From contig VZTG01006070.1 in assembly GCA_013397845.1 (NCBI GenBank), positions 248,001 through 312,000 on the forward strand: a stretch of 64,000 nt of DNA, read 5' to 3'. Positions 35,401 to 47,400 of the stretch are shown piece after piece. Origin of the DNA: Melanocharis versteri (lineage: Eukaryota; Chordata; Aves; Passeriformes; Melanocharitidae). The notes under the pieces are model-generated. The model saw nothing but the letters and a program-made list of their open reading frames with translations, made no database searches and was not told where the DNA came from. Each line of letters opens with the position of its first letter. Position 1 is the first letter of the stretch. Both the position numbers and the translations under genes were made by a program.

Positions 35401-38400
35401 AGGCTCCTTTTATTGTTTGTGGAAACATCTGGTTATTTAGCACCTCGTAGAAGCAAATTACATAGAATTTTTGCATGTGGATGAGTTTTTTTCTCCTTAG
35501 GGACTTCGTTGCTTAGCTTTTGGGAAGAATGTTCTTTCTTTTTAACTTGTGCTCTAGCACAGTTTGACTGTGTCTCTCTTTCATAACTGTGTCTCTGTGC
35601 CTTTCACAGACTTTGGATTGAGCAACTGTGCAGGAATCTTGGGTTATTCTGATCCCTTCAGCACCCAGTGTGGGAGCCCAGCATATGCAGCCCCTGAACT
35701 TCTGGCAAGGAAGAAATACGGGCCCAAAATAGACGTTTGGTCCATGTGAGTTACTTCTCGAGTTTATAATTGTTATTGCAATGAGCAGGGACATCTCCAG
35801 CTGGATCGGGTGGCTCAGAGCCCCATCCAGCCTGACCTGAAATGTTCTCAGAGATGGGGCATCAACCCTGTGATAACTGTCAGACATTAAAGTTGAAGTA
35901 CAGTCTCTAAAACCTGATTTTTTCCTGGTTCCTGGTCATGTTGATTTCTTTTTCTGCACGTTTTCTTTCAGTGGGGTGAACATGTATGCCATGCTGACTG
36001 GAACATTGCCCTTTACTGTGGAGCCATTCAGCCTGAGAGCCTTGTACCAAAAAATGGTGGACAAAGAAATGAACCCCTTTCCCACCCAGCTCTCCTCAGG
36101 TAATCCAGGGGGGCTGCTGGGGCCTGTTCAGATCCAGTGGGTCAGAGCTCTTGCATGGAATTGCGGATTGTGAGTCATGCTGCTGACGTGTGGTGCTGAT
36201 TGGGAAAAATTCCTTTTTTCATTTTGGCCTCTGAAAGACCTGCAGGAGTTGATGTAGCAGAATTCCTTTTGCTTCGACTTCTGGAGAAGCACCAAGTTGT
36301 GCTGAATATGAGAGAAGGAGCAAATCTGTGAAATTCTCTGGAAGTGCTTTCTTAGAGCAGTTGGTCAGTTTTGCACATCCGGAAGATTTTAGCATAGGGT
36401 AAGGATGGATGAACAGATTATTTTGGAATAACAGATTCCTGGCCATTATCATGGCTGGGGTTGATTGATAAACTACCTCAAATGACCTCACATTTATTAT
36501 GGAATAATGACATGCACTCAGAAAGTTATTTTGGGACCGTTACCTGGGATAACCTCTGCATGTTCACAAAATGCAAAATAGTTGATGTATTAGTATTAGA
36601 AATATTAATTCCTGCTTCAGAGCCATGTCACTAGGCAACAGAATCACTTTTCAGCTTGCAGCAAGGCCACTGTCAGCATTTGGAACAAGCTTTGTTTGGT
36701 AGCTGAGTTTTATTTTTTTATGCCAGGTTTGTTGTCCATGGAGAGCTTCTGTCTCCTTCTCTGGCAGCCTGTTTGCAAAGGGCTTTTGATAAAATTAAAG
36801 GGTTGCAAATACAAAAAGGGAATGGAAATTGTTGTTAGAGGGTGTAAGAGAAAACCCTTGGGAGTTGAGTCACAAGGTGAATTCTCCACGTACAGATTTA
36901 GGGTTCCACCTTCCACCCTGTAGAAGGCCAGACCCTGAGTAGGAAAAAAGATAACATTGCTTTTGACAGGCTCCGTTTTGCTGTTTCATCCATCCTACCA
37001 TTTCACAATGGAGATCGGATTTTCTCTCCGTAGCATCTGTAGCTCACTTGACACTGTGGTCCCCAGGGAAGGCAGGATTTTGTTTATCCTGTGAGAGCTC
37101 CAGCAGCCTGAACTCACGGAGATGATGGCAAATTAATGGACTAGATTTAACCGTGTTAACCTTTGCCTGCTGGGGACAAAGGTACCCATCAGCCCCTGAC
37201 CCGAGCCGTGGGCCTTGGGAGCTCGCTGACATGGCACCGTGTGATTTAAGGGGAGATTTGTTCCTGCCACCCTTAGGCGTTGGGTCACTGGGCAGAAACC
37301 CTGCTCCTCTGCTCTCTGAATTGCGGTGCTTGTTAGTTTCTTGGGTTTGTGGACGTTTTTATTTTGATCGGGTCCTAATTTCCGTAAATTCATCTATAAA
37401 GTAGAGAATTTTCACGGGAGTCTGTTTTGCATGTTCAGTACGTTGTCTTTCAATATTGAATTTTCTGGTTACTGAGCACACGGTCCCATCATGCAGGCTG
37501 CCAATCTTATCCCTGGGCAGGAAAACACTTCATTTGCGTGACCTAAAATGCTGGGTGCCCGTGAGCACCCGAAGCAACCTGTGTAGCAACAGGGAAATTT
37601 TGGAGTTGGTGTTTGATTTTCCCACTTGGGATCCTGTTTCTCATTAAGCCTCTTGAACAGCAGCTATCTGGCTGTTGATTTTAGGTGAACAGAGGTCAGA
37701 TGCTCAGGAAGTTGGTGTTGACCTTGCATATATTCCTTTTCCTTCATGTTTGCTCCCTGGGGAAATCATTTTGCTGTCCACAGCTGCATGGCTCAGCTGG
37801 AAAAGCTCCTTGTGCCATCTGAGCCCAAATCAGCCAAGGTGCTGTTGCTCATCTCTGTTACCCAGATCTGGGAGCTTCCAGGGGGGAATCTTTGCTCCAG
37901 GATTAGTTTCTCCCAGTCTGAATCTGTTGATCTGTGGCACTTCACAAGCTTTATTTAATTAGTTTGCCTTTTGGCAAGGGTGGGGGTGGAGAAGTAGGAT
38001 TTTTGAGGAGATGTTGGGTGATTTGGAGACCGAGCATGGTGGTGATGAAGGAGGGAGTGTGGGTTTGGGAAGGGGGGTTTCTCTGGCCCTGAACCCATGG
38101 GATGTGTGATGTTTCTCACACAGACGTGGGGGAAGCACTGGAGCGAGAGGGGATGAGGTGGGAGAACAAGGGTTTGTTGTTTGCTGTAATGGGGGTGAGG
38201 AAAAGGCACACCAGGCACACAGAGAGCAGCTTCCAGCAAGTTTGGGAACTCGGATGTAGGCTCTTCCTGCTGCTCCTGCAGCATGGCTGCTGTAGGATAA
38301 TAACAAAAATACTGGAGAATATTTGAGTAAAGTATCTCCCCTAGATCAGTGGTTTGTGAAGAGAGAAATGAGAAAAAACCCATCTGATGCCTGGCTGAAC

Positions 38401-41400
38401 TGGTAAATACAGAGTAATAAATCTCTCTTGCACACATAAACTTCTTGACACAGAGAGGGCCCTCTCTCCAGCTGAAACCTGATTTTTGCAGGATACTGTA
38501 CCTTGAGGTTGCTCAGGCTGCTCAGGGAGTTGGTGCCTGTTGGGTCTAACCCTGATTTATTTAGGGAGAAACCCTCCCTTCCTCATCCTCCACCCTCTCC
38601 TGGTGCACCAGCCCATCCTGTCCCATCCCACTGTGGTGTCACCAACCGGTGTTTCATTCTCCTTAAACTGCATGTAGGAGCAGTGAAATCTAGCCTTGAT
38701 AATTTGAGGAATAAAGACCAGACCTAGTTAAAGCAGAGTTTATTTTCAGCTCAGAGAGGTGACTTCTTGTGAGTTTTTAGGCAGATCACTTGATTTCATT
38801 GCTCCTAATCATGTTAAGAAGCTCATGACTTAAAAATTGAGCGTTTTTGCAAGAAACTCAGGAGGAGTGGTTGAATGTAATTGAGAGTTGAAGGTTCAGG
38901 AGAGCAAAGCAAAGCCTGTTAATTTTGCTGTACTCTTTCAATTTGGCTAAAACCTTCTGATTGTAGGTTGGATGGAAGCCAGGGGAGAATTTATCCTTAT
39001 AATGTCAAAGGGAGCCCAATTTGCTGTGTCTTCCGTCCCAGGTCTGCATCCCTTCCCTCCCCTCCACTCACCCCTGGTCCATCTCCTGCTTTAACCACAG
39101 TGATTTGTCTCTGACCTGGCTCCAGCCTCTTGCCCTCATGTGGAAATTAAATGTTGGCTCACCTGCTCCGAAACTTCAAATGAGCTCTGAGACAAAAAGC
39201 GCTTTTGCCCCCTCTCCTTTATAACTCTATAAATCACTGTGACTGTAAATCATTGTTTGTTTTAGTTACTAATCCCTTATCAGTTCTTCCATTTTCTCAA
39301 GGACGTTGGAGCATGCAGTAAGGAAAATGTTGCTTTTTAGTACGCTCTTGTTCAGGCTACACACCTGCAGTAGCTCATCTCCTGTGCAAGTCCTAAAGCA
39401 GATGACAGAGCCCTTGTTTGGGGTTTTTCCTCGATCTCTTCACAGCGGCCATAAACTTCCTGCGCTCTCTCCTGGAGCCAGACCCTGCCAAGAGACCGAA
39501 CATCCAGCAGGCCCTGGCAAACCGATGGCTCAACGAGAACTACCCTGGAAGAGCACCACCCAATGTCACCTACCCAAACAGGTACGGCAGGGAGGGGAGG
39601 AGAAAACCTGCCAGGGTGTCTGTACGTTACGTCCCTGGTGTTCCAGTTCCACTCCTGTGACAGATCCTGGGAATTGCTTTTGTGAATCCATCCTAAAGGT
39701 TATCGGGATTGGCCCTGTGTTGCTTGAAAGGGTCAAAAGCAATGCCTGAAACTGGAAGCTGGCATACAGTGCATGATTTGCAGGGTGGGCTGGGGTGCAG
39801 ATCTTCTGATTAATTGGCTGCAGGCCTGGGAGTGGGGAGGTGTGACAGGCAGTCGTGATCTCCTCCTCGTTGGTCAGTAAAAGCCAAACTGCTTCTCCAG
39901 GAGAGCCTCTGGCTGTTTGTGAGGTGCTGTGGGTTAAGGGAATATGCAAACCATGGTGAGAAAAGTCAGAGTTTAATGGTCTGGAATACCTGCACCCTGC
40001 TGAATACGTGACTAAAAGCAAGCAGAGAACAAATCCCAGGGTCAGTCCAACATCCAACCAGGGAAAGAGGAAGAAGGGAAGATGCCTGTGGTCCAGTTTG
40101 GTTATAAATAATCTTGCTCGACTTTAAACATCTGCAGTGTAGAGTTGCAGTCAGTGGAGAGAAATAAGGGCACTTTTTACAGAACGATTCATCTGACTTC
40201 TCTCTGATTCTGCCTTAGGATGACTTTGTGCCCTGGAGGTACAGGTTCCTCTCCAGTGACTGTAAATGGAGCCTCAGGCAACTCACTTGGAATTACATGT
40301 CTCTGTTTGATCAGATAAAACCTCCTTCCTGTATCAAAGCCCTCCAGCTGTGTCTCATGCACCACCCAGGACCTGCAGGGTTTACTGGCTCACAGGCCAA
40401 GCAGCACTGAGGCAGACAGCAACTTAAAGCCTAATTTTGGTGCTTAGAATTTGATGGTGCTGCAGAATTTCTGTCCTACCTTGGCTACGAGGAGAGTCCC
40501 TGAGGGAAGATCATAACTTCCCACCCTTCAGTTGCCAGGAACCAGATGTAGTGCCTTGGCAGGGGTGGCAGGTGCCCCGATTTAGCAGCAGACATTTCCC
40601 TTCCAGAGGTGGCACTTCCGAGTGCTGCATCGTGGAGAACGCTGTGACTGTGCCATTCCTTGACCTGAGGAGAAGAGCAGGACCCCAGCTCTCAAAAGAG
40701 GGGTGGAGGGGTGGATGGATGGAGGGATGGATGGATGGATGGAGGGATGGATGGAAGGATGGATGGAGGGAGGGATGGATGGATGGATGGATGGATGGAG
40801 GGAGGGATGGATGGATGGAGGAATGGATGGATGGATGGATGGAGGGAAGGATGGAAGGAAGGAAGGAAGGATGGATGGATGGATGGATGGATGGATGGAT
40901 GGATGGATGGATGCCAAGGAGCTCGGATGCCTGGGAATATCACTGGATCCATCCCCTGGAATGAGGAGGGCAAATGTGGAGCCAGCTGTCTGTAATCCCC
41001 AGGATATAAAGGTGGCCCCTGTGGTGAATTCTTTCCCAAGGGATGAGGACAGGCAGACCCATTCTCTCAACATCACTCCCTCAGATTTAGGAGACATGTG
41101 AAGCTGTAAAGGATAAAAGCCTTTAAAGAGATTCTTTCTTTCTTTTTTTTTTTAAATTATATTACTTTTGTTTCATCAGTTGATGCCCCAGGCTTGACCT
41201 ACCTAGACTTTATCATACTGGAGCTTTATAGGGAAAATAATCTGCAAAGCTTTAAATATTTAAAGATGCGGCCTGGCTCCTTTTGAGCTTGTCTCAGAAA
41301 GTACCACTAGAGTCAGCTTCCATGGAATTTCTCCAGTTTTTCCTTAGTGTGCAGATACGGATAAGGTGTGGTGAAATAGTGTGTGAAAAAACCACTGCTG

Positions 41401-44400
41401 AATTTGCGAAGAATCAATTCCTCTCTTAATCGACACAGAAGGAGTCGTGTTGTGTTCTTGCAGTGCCCTTCCACTACTCTGGGGGTAACACCCATTGTTC
41501 CCAAGACAGGAGCGTGGTGGGAAGGGAAGAGCATGGAGATAAGGTGGGAGAACAGCAGAAACTGCATTTTCAGGAGGATATTTTCCCAGGCTTTTTATAG
41601 GCTTGCTTTTGTTAAAGAAATTCCCTGAAGGCAAGCAAAAATTTCCCATTTTGCTGAGCACTTCTAGTCTAAATTGCTTGAATTTCTTTTGCTGCCCAGA
41701 TGTCTCAACGTGCAGTGGCCAAGATAAGTTTTGCTTTTGAACTTGTGAAAAAAAAAACCCCAACCCAAAGGGTTCCTTGGGGGCAGAAGGAGTGTTCATG
41801 AGCACAGGGAACAAAGGGAATGAGTTATTTGAGATTTCCCAGACTGTGTTTGACATCTTGTCTGAGTCCTGTACACCAGAGCCAGGGCAGGAGTGGGAAA
41901 GGTGGGGAGGAGTCCCTTGGAAGGAGGAGGGCAGATTGCAAAATAAACTCCTTCTGGTATTAGGCTTGGTATTAGGAATGAGGAATATCCTCTAGAAACA
42001 AGTGGGACCCAGGATTTCTCTGGAGATGGATGGGAGCTGACGGGTACCTCTGGGAAGCTGGCCAGCCCATTTAGAGGTCTAAATAGGAGCAGAGTTCTTT
42101 GGAAAAATCTGGTTTTAACTCAGACGGAGCCAATGCTTTGGCATTTCCACAAGACCTCTGTACTGCTTTTCTCGCCTTGGCTGAGACTGTTCCAGACTTT
42201 ATAGAAGAGACAGACATAAACTTGTGACAGGAGGGTAACAGCAGCGTTGCCTTTCTGAGCTGCAGGAACAATCCTGTACATCCCCTTTCTCCAGCAGGAA
42301 ATTCCCAGGCTAATTAGTGCATGGAGGCTGTGCAGCAGGTGAGGGGGTGAAGCTCAATGCAGTACTGTTTGATTACAAGAAAAGGGGCTTTTCAGAGAGC
42401 CAGATCTGGGTTGGATTTTACCTCTTTTCCTTCAAAACCAGCTCATCTTCATGGTTTTCAGTGGTCAGGCGTAGGGTGACAAATGGCCTGAGCATCACGG
42501 TGCCATTTCCCGTCAGCGATGGACACAGTGGACAGGGTCCTGTTCATTCAGCTTCCTGCAATTCCTGTGGTTCCCAGATATCTGTCCTTTCCCTGCCTGC
42601 TCGTGGCAGAAGGGAGCTAAGCTCCCCCAAGCTACCAAGCCCTTGGGGCCTCTTCTTGGCGCTCTGCCTCATCCCCTGAGGCTCTGCCCCTGGGAGGACG
42701 GTCCCAAAATCCTGCTCTGCCTCTCCCTGTGCAGGATTCACCTGGAGGACCTGAGCCAGAGCGTCCTGCTGCACATGACTGAGAAGCTGGGCTACAAGAA
42801 CAGCGACGTGATCAACACCGTGCTGTCCAACAGGGCCAGCCACACGCTGGCCATCTACTTCCTGCTCAACAAGAAGCTGGAGCGCTACCTGGCCAGCCTC
42901 AGGGTGAGCCCTGCCTCCTGCCACGGCGGGGGGAGGAGGGGAGAAGAAAGGCTGAAAATGGCCTGGCTTGCTGGCACTTGATCTCACAGAATTACAGAAT
43001 ATCCCAAGGATCACCCGTTGTGAAGTGCTGTGTCCCTGTGTTGGGATAGTTCTGTTGCTTGGAATACCAGTAACACAATTGTACTGAGTCAGGACATCAA
43101 GGAGAAGCTTAAGAGCTCCTAAACTTATTTAGCTTTGAAGTGAAAACTCAGCTGGAAGTTTTACCTGGTCTAATCTCCCTGGTCCCTGAGTATGGCTTGG
43201 CCCTTCCAATTTGACAACAGCTTCTTAGTTTTTTTCTTTCCTCAGTCCTTTTCACATTAATGGTGATGCTGCCAATGATATTTAAAATGTAGTGGACCAA
43301 ATCCATCATTTCTGTAAGCCAGTGCTCCTCCACTGAATGCCAAGAGTGGGTGCAGTCCATTAAACAGTAATTGCTCGTTAGTTTTCTCTAATTGTCTTAC
43401 ATATTTTACTTTTGTGTGCTTTTCTCTCCACAGAAGGCTGAAGGCCAGGACAGCATTTGCCACAAGAACCAGCTATACCAGATAGAGAAATACAAGGCAA
43501 ATAAAGACTCCTATGAGGTAAAACTCTCCAAAGCTTGTTGAAGTGCTTTGAAATCAGATTGAATTTGGGCATCCTTGCTGATTGTGATTAAGGTGATGGG
43601 TTTGTGGACCTGTGGAGAAAAAAAAGGCCTGTGGTCTTGGCTGTGCAGGACAAATAACTCCCTTTATTTCTTTCCAGAGAAACAAATAGTAACCCCCTGG
43701 AGAGGAAACAGAAAGGTGACTTTCAGGGTTTTTTAAGAAATTAAATGTTTTTAAATCTCTGTTTAGCAAAATGATGCAAACACAGGGGGCTCCATGGCTT
43801 TGTTTTGGGGTGCAAGTTGCTGGTGTTATAAAAAGATGAAAACTGAGTGTTCTTGAGGCTCTGAGCCTTGAGACCTTGGTGGTGTAGGACAGAGAGCTGA
43901 GTGACAGCCAGGGTGACCCTCCTGGTGTCCTGGGCCAACCCTGGCTTGGCTGCCAAGAATACTGAAACTGTATTAGCACAGCACTCCTCAAAGTCAATTT
44001 TCTCTGCTGGTTAGCAAGAGTGATGCAGGATCAGCCCACTGCATCATGAAGGAATTCCCTTGGGCAGACAAAAGATTTAACCTTTTGCTCTGTTGGTCTC
44101 CAGTCTTCTTGCCTGCAAGCAGAGAAGGTATTTTGTATTAAATCGTGGCTGGATTTCTCTTCTCTGGCTGATTCTTTGCCAAGCACTAAGATTACAGGAG
44201 TAACATGAGCTGTGCAAGTCTCCCCTGCCAACACGAGGAGCAGCATTCTTGAGGAGTCTGCCTGTTTCTAAAGCTGCTCCTCAGCACTGGATTGATGATC
44301 TAATTGCAGGGGCAGATTTGTGTCGTGGCTGGTTTTGTTTATTATAAAGGCTGCTTGCAAGACAAGCTGAACTGCAAGCCAGATGGAAATATCAGGGCAA

Positions 44401-47400
44401 ACTACTTATTCTTCCCTTGAATAAATCAAAACCATCTTACTTGAAATGGATCAGCAGCGGATAGACTCAATGAATATGAGATTTCACAAAGCTCTCACAA
44501 CTTTAGCTGCACTTGCACAAGGGGATTATGTTGCTTTTACTGTAGCAGGACAGGTGAAGCAGCACACAGGGGTGAATGCACGCCCTGGGCTGCTGCTGCC
44601 ATTTGTAACTAAGGCAGACATCTCTCCTAAAATGCCTCCGTGTGAGTGGAGCACGGAGTGTCCAGCTCAGTGGGTGCCACTGGCACTCAGGGGGAGCAGT
44701 TTTGTGAGCTCAGGAAGGTTCATGAGCCGCAGATGGAGTCCCCTTATCCCTCCCCACCATTTCCAGAGCAGGAGTTGGGAGCCACTGGTCCCTAGGCAGG
44801 CACTGCACCGGAGCAGAGCTGCGGGTTGCCATGGGAATAGGAGGGGGAGGGATGGTCAGCTCCGGCTTCAGCCGAGGATGGAATTTCTCCCGCCTCTCTC
44901 CAGCGATGGGAAATAAGGAGTTGGCTTCAGGAGGGGCTGCCAGCAGCTGAGGCAGGCAGGGGCACGTGGGCAGGGGTCGTGTCCTGCCCCTCTCCCCAGC
45001 AGGTCTCCTGGTCCGGGCTGGAGAGGGGCCCTGGCTCCCGTGGGTGTGAAGCACCCCGGCTGTTTCCAGGCTGGTGCCACTGTAGGGCTGTGCAGGGAGA
45101 GGGAGGGAGGCAGGCAGGAGTCATCGGCTCTCTCCATCTCTCTTTTTTTTGTGGAGGTGGTCTCGGGGTGAATGGCTGTCCCTCCAGGGGAGCTAGTGGG
45201 CTCAGGCTTGGAATTTGCAATTTTTAAAAACTGGTGTCCTTGTCCTATCACCATTTCAGACATGGCCAAGGCAAATACCCTTTATCTGCCTTTCAAATCC
45301 ATTGCTGGGACTAGGAGTAGGTTTGAGGGTCAAGGTCAGGACAGGAAATAGCAGAGGATGATGTAATTCCCAACCTATTCAAGTACAGCATACCGGTACA
45401 GCTCCTGCATTATGGGGCAGCGGGACATGGCCGTGCACTCTGCACTGCAGAGGCAACTTTTATAACTCCCCTGAATGAAATCTTCCTTCCCTTTTCAAAT
45501 ACAAGTGTGTGGCACCTTGGGAGTTCAGGACTTTGGTCCTGAGCCTCTGACAACCGTGGTCATTAAGGAGCAACGCTAGCAGTTTTAAAAATACTTCTTA
45601 GACTATTTGCAGTGTTCATCCGGCGTGAAGTAATTAATTGCCGGCACCGGATATGTGAATTTCCTTTGCCAGGGGTGCTTTAATTGTGTGGAGTGGCTGT
45701 GTTGCTGTGGCTGAGGGAATGTACCAGCAGGGTGAGGGCAGAGGCAGGAGCACTTGGCAGGTGAGGAGCTGCAGCTTGGCTCGTGCACCGTCAGGCTAAA
45801 AATACTGCAGCCCTGGAACGTCCTGCACTCAGACAGAGGCTGCAGCAGCCAGCAGGCAGGTTCTGCCTCACCTATCCAAAACAGCAGATAGCTCCTAACA
45901 ATCGGGATTGGCTCCTGTGGGCTTAATATCGTCACCCCTTAGTCTCATCCTCATAAGTACCTTTCTAAAAAGCTCCTCGGAAGAGCCCAGTCTCTGCTGA
46001 ACTCGACAGCAGAGTTGCAGAGCTGTGGGAGGAAAACCAGTGTGCTGGGCTCAGAATCAGCTGTACACCTTCCCCTGACTGTTGTGGCAGGGTGACATTC
46101 CCACAGCATTATTGCTGGCATTATTGCTGCTGTTGTTTTTGCTGTTGTTACCCCTTCACCCTCAGCAGGAGGGACTGTGCAGGGCCTGATCCGACGCTGT
46201 TACTCCGAGCACAGCATGGACAGGCACCTCCAAGGGTGGACAACGGTGTGCAGTTCCATGAGGGGCTCCTTCGTGGCTGTGGAAGGGTCAGGCAGCTGCA
46301 GCTAGCCATAGGGAAAGGAATTGGAGGGGATAAGGGATGGATGGGGGCAAAAAGCACGTGCACGAAGGGAGGCTGAGGTGGAGCCAGTGAGGAGCTCACA
46401 GAGAGTCTCAGGTTCTTGTTCTCCCAAGTCACCCACCTAACCATGTTGGTATTAAAATGAAAAGCTTTGGTTTATGAGTCACTGAAGGTCTTCTTTCCAA
46501 CTCTGAAAGGTTGATGAGCCCAGCAGTGCCCAGACACCGTCTGTGCAGGGACCCAGGCTCCATCTGAGCTGGGAATGTTCGTAATGAGTCCAGATTTGTG
46601 CCTCTTCAATGCCTGTCTTTGCTTCCAGAGCTCTTTAGTGGCCCAGGAGAGCCCAAGTTGTCTTCTGCATCTTTCTTTTCCTCTCTCACATGTTTTTATG
46701 CACTTTACTTTGAGGGTTTTCATAGACTCCATGTCAGTGAGCTTGCAAAAGAAAATCAAGAATGGCAGTGCATAATTACCAGACAAAACACAGGCACATA
46801 ATTGGGGGAAGGAACTTTCCTTCACTTTTTAAAAAAGACTTGTACTTACAGTGACCTTTTAATCAGATGCAGCAAAACATGCTGTCTGTTTGAGAGCTAT
46901 GACCACAAAAAAAACCCCAAACCAATCAAAACATTTTTTTTTAATGTGAAATAAGACTTTAGGCTCCCCTAGAAATCAGTGGCAGGTAAAGGGTGTTAAG
47001 TAGTTTGCTGAATCCAGTGATTGGAAGAAGGTGCAATGAATTTTCACTGTAAAACAGTGCTTTGAAATTTGGCTGCTTCTTCGGAGTCCTGCTCCCAGGT
47101 TCTGTTTTTCCTCTGTCATCACTGGAGATCAAACCTTTCTTCTTCCTGCAATCCCACCTTCAGCTGCCTTCCCCATCACAGCCAGGAGTTAGGGCTCAGG
47201 GAAGGGATGGCTCAGTAATTTTCTCCCGCTCCATGTCTTGCGCAGTTGCAGAGATGCTGTAAAAGCAAGGGCTGTATTCCTCCAGATCTTGTCTGGACAG
47301 AAGATAAATGACTCACAGGCTTTAAACTTCCTTAAAACTTTGCAGCTCACCTTTTTAAATCTCAGAGGGAGTGGAGTGAAGAGAAATCAAAGACCTTTTT

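Noticed and set aside
40582..41097. Repetitive proteins (M-D-G-W and P-S-I-H repeats)
   Set aside because: They are translations of the GGAT microsatellite, not genes.
44446..44916. 156-codon frame in intron 8 as the missing HUNK exon
   Set aside because: It has no similarity to the expected segment and does not fit a short phase 0 exon.
46225..46290. Part of intron 8 that reads W-T-T and contains CAGTTCCATGAG, weakly like the missing exon
   Set aside because: Order, spacing and frame do not match the expected residues and no suitable donor follows.
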